Origin: [Clostridium] citroniae WAL-17108
GTDB lineage: Bacteria > Bacillota > Clostridia > Lachnospirales > Lachnospiraceae
Length of the DNA: 46,986 nucleotides
Assembly: GCF_000233455.1 (NCBI RefSeq)
Contig: NZ_JH376424.1
Span: 1 to 46,986 of the forward strand
Direction of reading: 5' to 3'
In this document: one piece after another, positions 7,320 through 16,326 of the stretch
How the letters are laid out: each line of letters starts with the position of its first letter
Numbering within the stretch: the first letter of the stretch is position 1
Position numbers and translations under genes: made by a program
Notes under the pieces: generated by a model
The model's database searches: none
What the model saw: only the letters and a program-made list of their open reading frames with translations
What the model was told of the DNA's origin: nothing

Positions 7320-9020
7320 ATGAATGTACGCACAGCTAAGAAGAGAACCGGAAAACAGAAGGCTGCCAATTTTGTAATACAGGGCAGCATCCTTGCAATG
7401 GCAGGCATCCTGGTACGCATCATAGGCATGCTGTACCGGATGCCCCTCAATGATATTATAGGAAAACAGGGAAATGGATATTATACATCGGCATTTAACG
7501 TGTATAATATCCTGTTAATATTATCCTCCTACAGTATGCCCGTGGCAGTGTCAAAGATGATAGCGGCCCGCATTGCCAGGGGAGAATACAGAAACTGCAG
7601 CCGCATTTTAAAAGCGGCTCTTATTTATGCCACCGTGGTGGGCGGTGTGGCGGCCGCCGTGCTCTGGTTTGGAGCAGACCTGTTCGCGGACCTGATCCGC
7701 ACCCCCTTTAGCAGGTATGCTCTTAAGACCCTGGCCCCCACCATATGGGTCATGGCTTACCTGGGCGTGCTCAGGGGATATTTCCAGGGAACAGGTACCA
7801 TGGTGCCCACGGCTGTCTCCCAGATACTGGAACAGATCATCAATGCCATTGTCAGCGTGGTGGCTGCCGGGATTTTGTTTAATGTAGGCGTATCCATGAA
7901 TGCGGCCCAGGGGGCAAAGGATTATGCCTATGCCCTGGGCGCGGCGGGAGGAACCATTGGCACGGGGGCGGGCGCCCTCACGGCCCTGGTTTATTTTATG
8001 ATCCTCACATGTTCCAGGGGACAAAAGATGCGGCGCCTGGCCAGGAAGGATGTGTCGGGCAGGACGGAGAGCTACGGACACCTGGTCCATATCCTGACCA
8101 TCACGGTCCTTCCCATTGTGGTCAGCAGCGGGATCTACAACTGCTCCAATGTGGTGGACAACTATCTGTTCGGCCAGGGGATGTATAAGCTTGGATATCT
8201 GGAAGATTCCATTGCCACCTACTGGGGTGTGCTGGGGCAGTACCAGCTGCTTTTTAACATTCCCGTGGCAGTGTCAAATGCATTGTCCTCATCCCTGATC
8301 CCGTCTTTGACCAGGGCTGTGGCCAACCGGAACAGAAAGGAAAAACTGGAGCGCATTGCAACCGCGATCCGTTTCTCCCTTCTCATCGCCATTCCGGCTG
8401 CGGTGGGTATCACGGTGCTGGCAAAACCTGTCTGCAACCTGTTGTTTATCAGCGAGGACAATACTATGCTGATCCGACTTTCCATGGTCGGCTCCCTGGC
8501 TGTGGTATTCTACTCCCTGTCCACGGTGACCAATGCCATCCTTCAGGGCCTGGGCCGCCTGGATGTGCCCATCCGCCATGCAGTGGCCGCTCTTGTGGTC
8601 CATGTGGCCGTGCTGGAAGTGTTTCTTCTGGTACTGAAAATGGGGATTTACAGCGTGGTATTTGCAAATATCATCTTTGCATTTGTAATGTGTCTGCTAA
8701 ACGGACATGCCATTGCAAAGTATGTGAGATACAGACAGGAATATAAGAAAACCATCCTGCTGCCCACCCTGTGTTCCCTTATCATGGGTGCGGCCGCATA
8801 TGGGGTGTACAGGCTGGTGTACGGCATGCTTCCGCCTTCCATGATGAAGGGAAGGCTTGGGATGGCAGCTGTGGTACTCCCTTCCGTGGCAGTGGCCATT
8901 GTGGTATACGCCCTGCTGCTGGTGCGCCTGAAGGCCGTGGATGAGGAGGAACTGATGGCCATGCCGGGAGGCAGGAGGCTTGTAAGGCTTTTGAGAAAGA
9001 CGCATCTGCTGGCCGGATGA
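7320..9020 (+). CDS. SpoVB/MurJ-type lipid-linked oligosaccharide flippase
   Basis: A 566-residue polytopic membrane protein of the MOP (MATE/MVF) superfamily with about 14 hydrophobic segments. The opening FVIQGSILAMAGILVRIIGMLYRMPL is typical of the SpoVB/YtgP branch, whose members move lipid II or related lipid-linked sugars across the membrane; SpoVB itself serves spore cortex synthesis. From sequence alone I cannot separate a SpoVB role from a general YtgP/MurJ role. The position after sporulation genes favours a link with sporulation or cell wall. AAAGAGAT before the ATG is a weak ribosome binding site. Confidence 0.85.
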   Translation: MNVRTAKKRTGKQKAANFVIQGSILAMAGILVRIIGMLYRMPLNDIIGKQGNGYYTSAFNVYNILLILSSYSMPVAVSKMIAARIARGEYRNCSRILKAALIYATVVGGVAAAVLWFGADLFADLIRTPFSRYALKTLAPTIWVMAYLGVLRGYFQGTGTMVPTAVSQILEQIINAIVSVVAAGILFNVGVSMNAAQGAKDYAYALGAAGGTIGTGAGALTALVYFMILTCSRGQKMRRLARKDVSGRTESYGHLVHILTITVLPIVVSSGIYNCSNVVDNYLFGQGMYKLGYLEDSIATYWGVLGQYQLLFNIPVAVSNALSSSLIPSLTRAVANRNRKEKLERIATAIRFSLLIAIPAAVGITVLAKPVCNLLFISEDNTMLIRLSMVGSLAVVFYSLSTVTNAILQGLGRLDVPIRHAVAALVVHVAVLEVFLLVLKMGIYSVVFANIIFAFVMCLLNGHAIAKYVRYRQEYKKTILLPTLCSLIMGAAAYGVYRLVYGMLPPSMMKGRLGMAAVVLPSVAVAIVVYALLLVRLKAVDEEELMAMPGGRRLVRLLRKTHLLAG

Positions 9021-9060
9021 CGGCGCTTCCCTGACATCAGAGGGAAAATTTGTGAAAACA

Positions 9061-9123
9061 TGATTAAAATAGCATAGAAAGCAGATACTAACCTTAACGC
9101 GCCGGAATACGTTAGGAGGTTAG
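9061..9123 (+). promoter_or_regulatory. Leader of the BofC-like gene: possible SigG promoter and RBS-masking hairpin
   Basis: Two overlapping signals are visible. TGATTA (9061-9066), 17 bp and GATACTA (9084-9090) lie near the forespore SigG consensus, one mismatch in each box. Separately, CTAACC (9088-9093) and TAACG (9095-9099) can pair with CGTTA (9110-9114) and GGTTAG (9118-9123), which would partly bury the AGGAGG ribosome binding site (9114-9119). Both cannot act in the same transcript, since a start near 9097 would cut the left arm. Confidence 0.3.
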
Positions 9124-9127
9124 TCCG

Positions 9128-9526
9128 ATGAAAAAAATACTATACTGCTTTCTTTTGTTTGCCGCAACATCCATCGTATGCCTTGTGGTTGGGTATGGGA
9201 TCACCAGATACAATATGAGGCAGGAGCAGGCGGTCCCCAATACAGTGATTGAGACAGAGACGGTCAATGACATGGATGACAAGGCTGCCATGAACCAGGA
9301 GGAGATAAAACCCATACTGGAGAGTACGTCCCCGGCAGAGGAATACTATCTGGTATCCGAGTCCGGTTTCCTGCTGGTGTTTTGCAGTGACAGAAGCACC
9401 ATCTGCCTTTACACCCATATTCCGGTCACGGATTTTCCGGAAATGGAACGGGCCAAGCTGATGGAAGGAATATGGTTCCCCTCCATGATGGATGTGTACC
9501 ATTATCTGGAGTCGTATACAAGTTAG
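9128..9526 (+). CDS. Small membrane-anchored BofC-like protein
   Basis: A 132-residue protein with an N-terminal hydrophobic helix (about residues 4-24, an uncleaved anchor or signal) and a short extracytoplasmic domain. The segment EEYYLVSESGFLLVFCSDRSTICLYTHIPVTDFP resembles the C-terminal domain of BofC, a forespore-produced protein that restrains the SpoIVB protease in Bacillus. The match is from memory of the fold pattern and is moderate. A very strong AGGAGG site lies 8 nt before the ATG. A forespore role would agree with the possible SigG promoter upstream. Confidence 0.55.
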   Translation: MKKILYCFLLFAATSIVCLVVGYGITRYNMRQEQAVPNTVIETETVNDMDDKAAMNQEEIKPILESTSPAEEYYLVSESGFLLVFCSDRSTICLYTHIPVTDFPEMERAKLMEGIWFPSMMDVYHYLESYTS

Positions 9527-9570
9527 GGCGTACTTGAATATATTTTTTGAGGGTAAGGAGTCTGACATAG

Positions 9571-10815
9571 ATGAGAAAACAACAGGTAGTGATCATAGGC
9601 GGCGGGGCCGCCGGGCTGGCGGCCGCGGTGTCGGCTGCCAGGTGCGGCGCCCAGGTGACGATCGTGGAGCATATGGACCGGGTGGGAAAGAAGATCCTGT
9701 CCACAGGCAATGGACGGTGTAACATGACCAACCTGTACATGGAGCCGGAATGCTACAGAAGTAACGATAAGAGCTTTCCGATGAAGGTGATCCAGGGGTT
9801 CCCTGTAAAGGAGACCCTTGGATTTTTCAGGGATCTGGGTATTGAGCCAAAGGACAGGAACGGGTATATTTATCCCAACTCGGACCAGGCTTCGGCGGTA
9901 TTGGACGTACTGCGCCAGGAGGTGGACCACCTTGGGGTCCGTGTGCTTCTTTCCTGTGAGGTAAAGGGAATAGAATCTGCAGGTCATACATATCGGGTTA
10001 ACACCAGCCAGGGGGTGCTGGAGGCAGATGCCCTGATCCTGGCCACGGGTTCCAAGGCCGCGCCTGCAACCGGTTCGGACGGAAGCGGCTATGAACTGGC
10101 AAAAAAGCTGGGACACAGCGTGATCAAACCCCTTCCTGCCCTGGTACAGCTCAGGTGCCAGGGAACCATGTACAGGCAGATGGCGGGCATCCGCACAGAG
10201 GCCAAGGTAAGCCTGTTCTCTGACGGAAAGCTGCTGGCAGAGGACAGGGGAGAACTGCAGCTCACGGACTACGGCCTGTCCGGCATTCCCATTTTCCAGA
10301 TCAGCCGGTTTGCTTCCAGGGCCCTGGACCAGGGAAGGAAGGTTATTGTGAAGGTGGATTTTATGCCTTCCTGGAAAGACGGGGATGCCTTTGGCCTTTT
10401 GAAAAAGCGGGCGGCCCGCATGGAATACAAGACCGCAGAGGAGATGTTTACAGGGCTTCTGAATAAAAAGCTGGCCCTGGTGCTGATACGTCTGGCGGGC
10501 ATAGATCCCTGCCGGAAAGCGGGCGGACTGTCCCCGGGGCAGCTGAAACATCTGGTGCAGCAGCTGAAGTCCTATGAGGCCATTATCATGTCCGTGAATC
10601 CCTTTGCCAATGCCCAGATCTGCTGCGGCGGAGTGGATGTCAAAGAGGTCAATGCCCTGACCATGGAGTCAAGGATCAGGAAAAATCTTTACCTGGCAGG
10701 GGAACTGCTGGATGTGGATGGCATATGCGGCGGCTATAACCTGCAGTTTGCCTGGTCCAGCGGGGTGATTGCGGGAAGGAACGCATCCAACACAGATGGG
10801 AGGAACAGGACATGA
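9571..10815 (+). CDS. NAD(P)/FAD-dependent oxidoreductase, HI0933/BaiN family
   Basis: A 414-residue flavoprotein. The FAD-binding motif VVIIGGGAAGLAAAVSAA is at the N terminus, followed by the family signature GKKILSTGNGRCNMTN. The C-terminal block AQICCGGVDVKEVN and then LYLAGELLDVDGICGGYNLQFAWSSG is characteristic of the HI0933-like (BaiN/YhiN) family. Members have been reported as bile-acid dehydroxylation enzymes in gut clostridia, but most are uncharacterised and no bai cluster is seen here, so no substrate is claimed. It overlaps the next flavoprotein gene by 4 bp (ATGA), suggesting a joint function. Confidence 0.88.
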   Translation: MRKQQVVIIGGGAAGLAAAVSAARCGAQVTIVEHMDRVGKKILSTGNGRCNMTNLYMEPECYRSNDKSFPMKVIQGFPVKETLGFFRDLGIEPKDRNGYIYPNSDQASAVLDVLRQEVDHLGVRVLLSCEVKGIESAGHTYRVNTSQGVLEADALILATGSKAAPATGSDGSGYELAKKLGHSVIKPLPALVQLRCQGTMYRQMAGIRTEAKVSLFSDGKLLAEDRGELQLTDYGLSGIPIFQISRFASRALDQGRKVIVKVDFMPSWKDGDAFGLLKKRAARMEYKTAEEMFTGLLNKKLALVLIRLAGIDPCRKAGGLSPGQLKHLVQQLKSYEAIIMSVNPFANAQICCGGVDVKEVNALTMESRIRKNLYLAGELLDVDGICGGYNLQFAWSSGVIAGRNASNTDGRNRT

Positions 10816-12428
10816 TCCGCATAAACCAGTTAAAGCTGCCTTTGGGGCATGACAGGAAGGATATGATCGAAAAAATATCCAGAATCCTGGGAGTGAAAGC
10901 AGAGGAGATCGATACATTTAATATCATAAAGCAGTCAATTGATGCCAGAAAAAAACCGGACATCCTCTACAGCTATGTGGTGGATGTAAGGGTAAGGCAG
11001 ATATCCGGAAAAAAGGAGGAAAAGCTGGTCCAAAGGCTGAGAAGCAGGGATGTGTCGGTTCAGGAAACCATATGCTATCATCTTCCCGGGCACGGAACCG
11101 CAGAACTGGAGCATCCTCCCGTTATCATAGGAACCGGGCCAGCAGGCCTGTTCTGCGGCCTGATGCTGGCAAGACAAGGATATTGCCCCGTCCTGCTGGA
11201 GCGGGGGGAGGATGTGGATACCAGGACAAAGCGGGTGGCCGGATTCTGGGAGGGCGGTGAACTGCACCCGGACTCCAATGTGCAGTTTGGGGAGGGAGGG
11301 GCAGGAACCTTCTCTGACGGGAAGCTGAATACCCTGGTAAAGGATTCCTTTGGACGCAACCGGGCCGTACTGCAGATCCTGGTGGAATTTGGCGCGGATC
11401 CCTCCATATTGTATGTGAATAAGCCCCATATCGGTACGGATGTGCTGAGCCGGATCGTAAAGGCCATGCGCCGTGAGATCCAACAGCTGGGGGGCCAGGT
11501 GCGCTTTCTCAGCAGAGCCACAGACTTTGTGGTGGAGGAAGGGCGTCTGAAGGCTGTGGTGGTCAACGGGGCGGAGAGGATCCATACCCGGGTCCTGGTG
11601 ACGGCCATTGGCCACAGCGCCAGGGATACCTTTGAGGTGCTGTGGGACAGGGGAATCCCCATGGAGGCCAAGGCATTTGCCGTGGGCCTGCGCGTACAGC
11701 ATCCGCAGACCCTGATCAATATGAGCCAGTATGCTGCAAAGGAGTGCCGGGAACTGGGACCGGCAAGCTACAAGGTGACCAGGCAGACTTCAGGCGGCAG
11801 GGGGGTATACTCCTTTTGCATGTGCCCGGGCGGTTATGTGGTTAATGCCTCCTCTGAACAGGGCCGTCTTGCGGTCAATGGAATGAGTTACCATGACAGG
11901 GCGGGGGAAAATGCCAACAGCGCCCTGATCGTAACCGTAACCCCTGAGGATTTTCCTCATACCAGGTGTCCGGCCCTTGGGGGAATCGAATTCCAGCGCA
12001 GCCTGGAGGAAGCCGCCTTCCGGCTTGGAAAGGGCAGTATCCCCGTACAGCTTTACGGTGACTTTAAGGAGGACAGGATATCCGCAGCCTTTGGACAGGT
12101 CATGCCGGCCTTTAAGGGAGAGTATGCTTTTGCCAATCTGAGGGAAATGCTGCCCTCATATATCTCCCGGTCCCTGTTGGAGGCAATGGAGGCTTTCGGC
12201 CATATGATCAAGGGCTTTGACCGGCCGGACGCCATATTGGCAGGCATTGAAAGCCGTACCTCCTCCCCGGTGCGTATGCCAAGGGATGAGAACCTGGAGA
12301 GCGCTGTAAAAGGGATCTTTCCCTGCGGTGAGGGGGCCGGGTATGCGGGAGGTATCACCTCGGCTGCCATGGACGGTATCCGCACGGCAGAGGAAATCAT
12401 CCGCAGATACCGTCCCTTTGAAACATAG
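10812..12428 (+). CDS. FAD-dependent dehydrogenase (COG2509 family)
   Basis: A 538-residue flavoprotein. Residues 1-90 form the small N-terminal domain typical of COG2509 proteins (INQLKLPLGHD and SIDARKK). The FAD motif VIIGTGPAGLFCGLMLARQG follows near residue 100, with LLERGEDVDTRTKRV at the end of the beta-alpha-beta unit. FGEGGAGTFSDGKLNT and, near the C terminus, FPCGEGAGYAGGITSAAMDG complete the family pattern. The reaction is unknown. Translation is probably coupled to the preceding flavoprotein through the 4-bp overlap. Confidence 0.87.
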   Translation: MIRINQLKLPLGHDRKDMIEKISRILGVKAEEIDTFNIIKQSIDARKKPDILYSYVVDVRVRQISGKKEEKLVQRLRSRDVSVQETICYHLPGHGTAELEHPPVIIGTGPAGLFCGLMLARQGYCPVLLERGEDVDTRTKRVAGFWEGGELHPDSNVQFGEGGAGTFSDGKLNTLVKDSFGRNRAVLQILVEFGADPSILYVNKPHIGTDVLSRIVKAMRREIQQLGGQVRFLSRATDFVVEEGRLKAVVVNGAERIHTRVLVTAIGHSARDTFEVLWDRGIPMEAKAFAVGLRVQHPQTLINMSQYAAKECRELGPASYKVTRQTSGGRGVYSFCMCPGGYVVNASSEQGRLAVNGMSYHDRAGENANSALIVTVTPEDFPHTRCPALGGIEFQRSLEEAAFRLGKGSIPVQLYGDFKEDRISAAFGQVMPAFKGEYAFANLREMLPSYISRSLLEAMEAFGHMIKGFDRPDAILAGIESRTSSPVRMPRDENLESAVKGIFPCGEGAGYAGGITSAAMDGIRTAEEIIRRYRPFET

Positions 12429-12431
12429 AAA

Positions 12432-12460
12432 TTGACGTGACCTGTAAATTGGTGTAAGAT
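12432..12460 (+). promoter_or_regulatory. Promoter of proB operon
   Basis: TTGACG (12432-12437), 17 bp, TAAGAT (12455-12460); it lies directly after the stop of the flavoprotein gene and about 38 bp before the proB start. Confidence 0.65.
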
Positions 12461-12497
12461 AAACAAGAATCACTTGAGAAATTTAAAGGAGTATACC

Positions 12498-13361
12498 ATG
12501 GAAATCCAGGAACGTCAGAGCCTTAAGGATAAGCAGAGGGTTGTGATCAAAATCGGTTCTTCCTCCCTGACCCACCCGCAGACAGGGGAATTGAACCTTA
12601 TGAAGATAGAAAAGCTGATCAGGGTGATCAGCGACCTGCGGGGAGAGGGAAGGGACGTGGTCCTTGTATCCTCAGGGGCCATTGCGGCCGGCAGGCAGGC
12701 CCTGGGCCATCACAGGAGGCCGGATTCGCTGGCTGAAAAGCAGGCATTTGCAGCAGTGGGGCAGGCCAGACTTATGATGGTTTACCAGAAGCTGTTTGCG
12801 GAGTACAACCAGACAGCCGCCCAGGTGCTTCTCACAAAGGATACCATGGTCAACGATTCGTCCAGGTACAATGCCCAGAATACCTTTGATGAACTTCTGA
12901 ACCTGGGAGCCATTCCCATTGTCAATGAAAATGATACGGTGTCCACCTCGGAAATCCCCTATGTGGACAGTTTTGGAGATAACGACCGTCTGTCCGCCAT
13001 TGTGGCCGCTCTGATCGGGGCGGATCTTCTGATCCTTTTGTCCGATATTGACGGCCTGTACTCAGACGACCCCAGAAGCAACCCGGATGCCAGATTCATA
13101 AGCCTGGTGCCGGAGATCACCCCGGAATTTCTGGGCATGGGCAAAGCTACATCCGGAAGCGATGTGGGAACAGGAGGCATGTCCGCCAAACTGGCGGCGG
13201 CCAGGATCGCCACGGACAGCGGGGCGGATATGGTCATTGCCAATGGGGACCGGGTGGAAGTGATCCTGGAGATCATGGCAGGCCAGGCCAAGGGAACCCT
13301 GTTCCTGGCACACCCCAATCTGGACTTTGACCTGATGCATTACCTGAATAACGAATATTAG
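12498..13361 (+). CDS. proB: Glutamate 5-kinase
   Basis: A 287-residue cytoplasmic kinase that phosphorylates glutamate in the first step of proline synthesis. The amino-acid kinase fold is clear: VVIKIGSSSL at the N terminus, VLVSSGAIAAG, then IPIVNENDTVS and FGDNDRLSAIVA, with LLILLSDIDGLY and GTGGMSAKL. It is the short form without the C-terminal PUA domain found in E. coli ProB. The ATG at 12498 is used because AAAGGAG sits about 6 nt upstream; the TTG at 12474 has no such site. It is followed after 13 bp by the DUF896 gene and then proA. Confidence 0.95.
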   Translation: MEIQERQSLKDKQRVVIKIGSSSLTHPQTGELNLMKIEKLIRVISDLRGEGRDVVLVSSGAIAAGRQALGHHRRPDSLAEKQAFAAVGQARLMMVYQKLFAEYNQTAAQVLLTKDTMVNDSSRYNAQNTFDELLNLGAIPIVNENDTVSTSEIPYVDSFGDNDRLSAIVAALIGADLLILLSDIDGLYSDDPRSNPDARFISLVPEITPEFLGMGKATSGSDVGTGGMSAKLAAARIATDSGADMVIANGDRVEVILEIMAGQAKGTLFLAHPNLDFDLMHYLNNEY

Positions 13362-13374
13362 GGAGGTGACCCAC

Positions 13375-13596
13375 ATGGATGTGTCAAGAATCGACCGTAT
13401 CAATGAACTGTACCATAAATCCCAGGCAACCGGCCTGACTGAGGAAGAGAAGGAAGAACAGGCAAGGCTGCGCAGGGAATACATTGCCGCTATCCGCGGC
13501 AGCTTAAGGAGCAATCTGAACAATATATCCATACAGGAGGAAGACGGCTCCGTCACGGACCTGGGAAAGAAGCACGGAGGCATTAAGGAAGTCTGA
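13375..13596 (+). CDS. DUF896 protein (YnzC family)
   Basis: A 73-residue helical protein of the DUF896/YnzC family. The pattern RIDRINELYHKSQATGLTEEE, then EQARLRREYIAAIRGSLRSNL is diagnostic. Bacillus YnzC forms a helical hairpin and has been linked to SOS-associated operons; no function is established. The ATG at 13375 is preceded by GGGAGGTG (13361-13368); a GTG at 13366 overlaps that site and is unlikely. Its place between proB and proA is unusual for its family and suggests simple co-transcription rather than a proline role. Confidence 0.88.
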   Translation: MDVSRIDRINELYHKSQATGLTEEEKEEQARLRREYIAAIRGSLRSNLNNISIQEEDGSVTDLGKKHGGIKEV

Positions 13597-13639
13597 AGGC
13601 AGAAGTCCGGCTCAGCCATAGGAGGGAGAGGAGATTATA

Positions 13640-14881
13640 ATGACGTTAACTGACATGGGCAAGCGCGCCAAAGATGTATCAAGAATACTCAATACCCTGG
13701 GCTCCAGGGAAAAGAACATGGGCCTGGAGGAAGCGGCCAGGGCCCTTTTGGATAACGAGGAGGAGATCCTCACAGCCAACAAGGAGGATTGCGACAAGGC
13801 GGAAGCCGGTGGGATGAACCAGGGGCTTTTAGACCGTCTGAGGCTGACCCCTGCAAGGGTCCAGGCCATGGCTGACGGCCTTTTGCAGGTGGCATCCCTG
13901 GATGACCCGGTGGGAGAGGTGCTTTCCATGAAGCTGCGCCCCAACGGACTGCAGATCGGGCAGAAGCGGGTCCCCCTTGGCGTGATCGGAATGATCTACG
14001 AGGCCCGTCCCAACGTGACAGCGGATGCCTTTGGCCTTTGCTTTAAATCGGGCAATGCGGTCATATTAAAAGGCGGCAGTGATGCCCTTTCATCCAACCG
14101 GGCCATTGTGGAGGCCTTGCGGACCGGGCTTTCACGGGTGGGGCTTCCCGAGGATTCCCTGCAGCTGATCGAGGATACCAGCCGTGAGACAACAAAGGAA
14201 CTGATGCGCCTGAACCGCTATATTGATGTGCTCATACCAAGGGGCGGCGCGGGGCTTATACGCGCCGTGGTGGAGAACAGCACCATCCCGGTGATAGAGA
14301 CCGGAACAGGAAACTGCCATGTGTATGTGGATGAGACTGCTGATCTCCAGATGGCCCTGGATATCATATTTAATGCCAAGACCCAGAGGATCGGTGTGTG
14401 CAATGCCTGTGAATCCCTTCTGGTCCACAGAAAGATTGCAGAGAGATTCCTGCCCATGCTGAAGAAACGCCTGGATGAAAAAAAGGTGGAGATCCGCGGG
14501 GATGAGGATGCCTGCGCCATGGTCCCCGGCTTTGTTCCCGCCACGGAGGAGGATTGGGGAAGGGAATACCTGGATTATATCCTGTCCCTTAAAATCGTGG
14601 ATTCCGTGGATGAGGCCATCAGCCATATCAATACGTATAACACAGGCCATTCGGAGTCCATTGTGACCTCTGATTATTTTAATGCCCAGAAATTTTTAAA
14701 TGAGGTGGATGCCGCGGCGGTGTATGTCAATGCGTCCACACGTTTTACGGACGGCAATGAGTTTGGCTTTGGCGCCGAGATCGGCATCAGTACGCAGAAG
14801 CTTCACGCCAGAGGCCCTATGGGGTTAAAGGAACTGACCACCACCAAGTATATTATTTACGGAGACGGTCAGATCCGCTGA
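13640..14881 (+). CDS. proA: Glutamate-5-semialdehyde dehydrogenase (gamma-glutamyl phosphate reductase)
   Basis: A 413-residue NADPH-dependent enzyme that reduces glutamyl 5-phosphate, the second step of proline synthesis. Family motifs include [31 protein letters not shown], and the active-site segment [12 protein letters not shown] with Cys254. The C-terminal [22 protein letters not shown] completes the aldehyde dehydrogenase-like fold. Length is normal. A GGAGG site lies before the ATG. With proB upstream the operon gives the first two steps of proline synthesis; proC is not in the window. Confidence 0.96.
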   Translation: MTLTDMGKRAKDVSRILNTLGSREKNMGLEEAARALLDNEEEILTANKEDCDKAEAGGMNQGLLDRLRLTPARVQAMADGLLQVASLDDPVGEVLSMKLRPNGLQIGQKRVPLGVIGMIYEARPNVTADAFGLCFKSGNAVILKGGSDALSSNRAIVEALRTGLSRVGLPEDSLQLIEDTSRETTKELMRLNRYIDVLIPRGGAGLIRAVVENSTIPVIETGTGNCHVYVDETADLQMALDIIFNAKTQRIGVCNACESLLVHRKIAERFLPMLKKRLDEKKVEIRGDEDACAMVPGFVPATEEDWGREYLDYILSLKIVDSVDEAISHINTYNTGHSESIVTSDYFNAQKFLNEVDAAAVYVNASTRFTDGNEFGFGAEIGISTQKLHARGPMGLKELTTTKYIIYGDGQIR

Positions 14882-14913
14882 TTCAGGTAAAACCATAGAA
14901 AAGAGGAAATTGT

Positions 14914-15516
14914 ATGCCCATAGACGAGATAGAGGAGACGGAAGAAAACAAGAGGGAAAAAAGGGGGAGGAGCCGCAGACAGCCGGAGGAAGAACCCTTT
15001 AGCTGGAAAAAGGAGATCATCAGCTGGATCCAGATCATTGTGGCAGCCGTGGTGATCGCCCTGTTCCTCAACAATGTCATCATTGCCAACAGCCGGGTTC
15101 CCACCGGTTCCATGGAGAATACCATCATGTCCCACAGCCGCGTGATCGGTTCCAGACTGGCGTATATTAACAGTGAGCCGGAACGGGGGGACGTGGTGAT
15201 CTTTAAGTTCCCGGACAACAGGGAGGTCTACTATGTAAAACGCGTCATCGGGCTGCCGGGAGAGACGGTAAATGTTGTGGACGGCAAGGTGTACATCAAC
15301 GATTCCCAGACCCCCCTGGATGAACCGTACCTGCCAGAGCCGATGGAGGGATCCTATGGTCCTTACACGGTGCCGGAGGGCTGTTATTTTATGATGGGGG
15401 ACAACAGGAACAATTCCCTGGATGCCAGGTTCTGGAAAAACCAGTTTGTACCAAAGAAAGACATAATGGCAAAGGTATTGTTCTGCTATTATCCAAAAAT
15501 CGGAAAAGTGGAGTAG
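14914..15516 (+). CDS. lepB: Signal peptidase I (first of two)
   Basis: A 200-residue membrane serine protease that cuts signal peptides from secreted proteins. After a highly charged cytoplasmic stretch of about 35 residues comes one transmembrane helix (IISWIQIIVAAVVIALFL), then the catalytic Ser66 in VPTGSMENT and Lys109 in YYVKRVIGLPGE; MMGDNRNNSLDAR is the conserved box E. The charged N terminus is longer than usual. AGAGGAAAT precedes the ATG. A second signal peptidase I gene lies at 32800. Confidence 0.95.
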   Translation: MPIDEIEETEENKREKRGRSRRQPEEEPFSWKKEIISWIQIIVAAVVIALFLNNVIIANSRVPTGSMENTIMSHSRVIGSRLAYINSEPERGDVVIFKFPDNREVYYVKRVIGLPGETVNVVDGKVYINDSQTPLDEPYLPEPMEGSYGPYTVPEGCYFMMGDNRNNSLDARFWKNQFVPKKDIMAKVLFCYYPKIGKVE

Positions 15517-15524
15517 ACGACAGG

Positions 15525-16304
15525 ATGAATATCATCATATCACCTGCCAAGAAGATGAATGTCAGGGAGGATGAGCTGGACTCAGCAGGTCTTCCCTGTT
15601 TTCTTTCAAAGGCAGAAATATTAAAAGAATACGTAAGAAATCTGAGCCGTGAGGAGGCCAGGAACATGTGGGCGTGCAATGAAAGGATTGCTGCCCTTAA
15701 CTACGAGCGGTTCAGGAACATGGACCTTACCAGCCGCCTTACTCCGGCCCTATTGTCCTATGAGGGGATCCAGTACCAGTATATGGCTCCCGGGGTATTT
15801 GAGCAAAAGAGCTGGGATTATGTGCAGTCCCATCTGCGGATCCTTTCCGGCTTTTACGGCATCCTGCGCCCTCTGGACGGAATCGTGCCCTACCGCCTGG
15901 AGATGCAGGCAAAGGTAATGCTTTCGCCAAAGGAGGAGGGACAGAAAGGGATTACCAGTCTGTATGAATACTGGGGAGACCTGCTGTACAGAGAACTGGT
16001 AAAAGAGGACAGGACCATTATAAACCTTGCATCCAAAGAGTACAGCAAGGCCATAGAACCCTATCTGACGCCGGATATTACATACATCACCTGCGTGTTT
16101 GGAAGCCTGGAGCATGATAAACAGGGAAATGCCAAAGTAAAGGTAAAGGCCACGGAAGCCAAGATGGCCCGCGGGGAGATGGTCCGGTTCATGGCGGAGA
16201 ACGCAGTTGAGGAGCCGGATGGGGTCAAGGCATTTGACCGGCTGGGATACCGCTGCAGCGAAATGCTTTCAGGAGAACGGGAATACGTGTTCCTGAAGCA
16301 GTAA
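15525..16304 (+). CDS. yaaA: YaaA-family peroxide stress protein
   Basis: A 259-residue cytoplasmic protein of the YaaA/DUF328 family. In E. coli YaaA limits free iron and oxidative DNA damage during peroxide stress. Recognisable blocks are MNIIISPAKKMN at the start, MAPGVFEQKSWDYVQSHLRILSG, and GIVPYRLEMQ. The length matches the family. It lies 8 bp after lepB and 22 bp before a Crp/Fnr regulator, so the three are probably co-transcribed, although a stress link for lepB is not implied. Confidence 0.92.
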   Translation: MNIIISPAKKMNVREDELDSAGLPCFLSKAEILKEYVRNLSREEARNMWACNERIAALNYERFRNMDLTSRLTPALLSYEGIQYQYMAPGVFEQKSWDYVQSHLRILSGFYGILRPLDGIVPYRLEMQAKVMLSPKEEGQKGITSLYEYWGDLLYRELVKEDRTIINLASKEYSKAIEPYLTPDITYITCVFGSLEHDKQGNAKVKVKATEAKMARGEMVRFMAENAVEEPDGVKAFDRLGYRCSEMLSGEREYVFLKQ

Positions 16305-16326
16305 GGAATCCGGATGGGAGAAAAGG

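Noticed and set aside
9523..10551. Minus-strand open frame of 342 codons opposite the first flavoprotein gene
   Set aside because: Antisense shadow of a clear FAD-dependent oxidoreductase; no credible start or motif.
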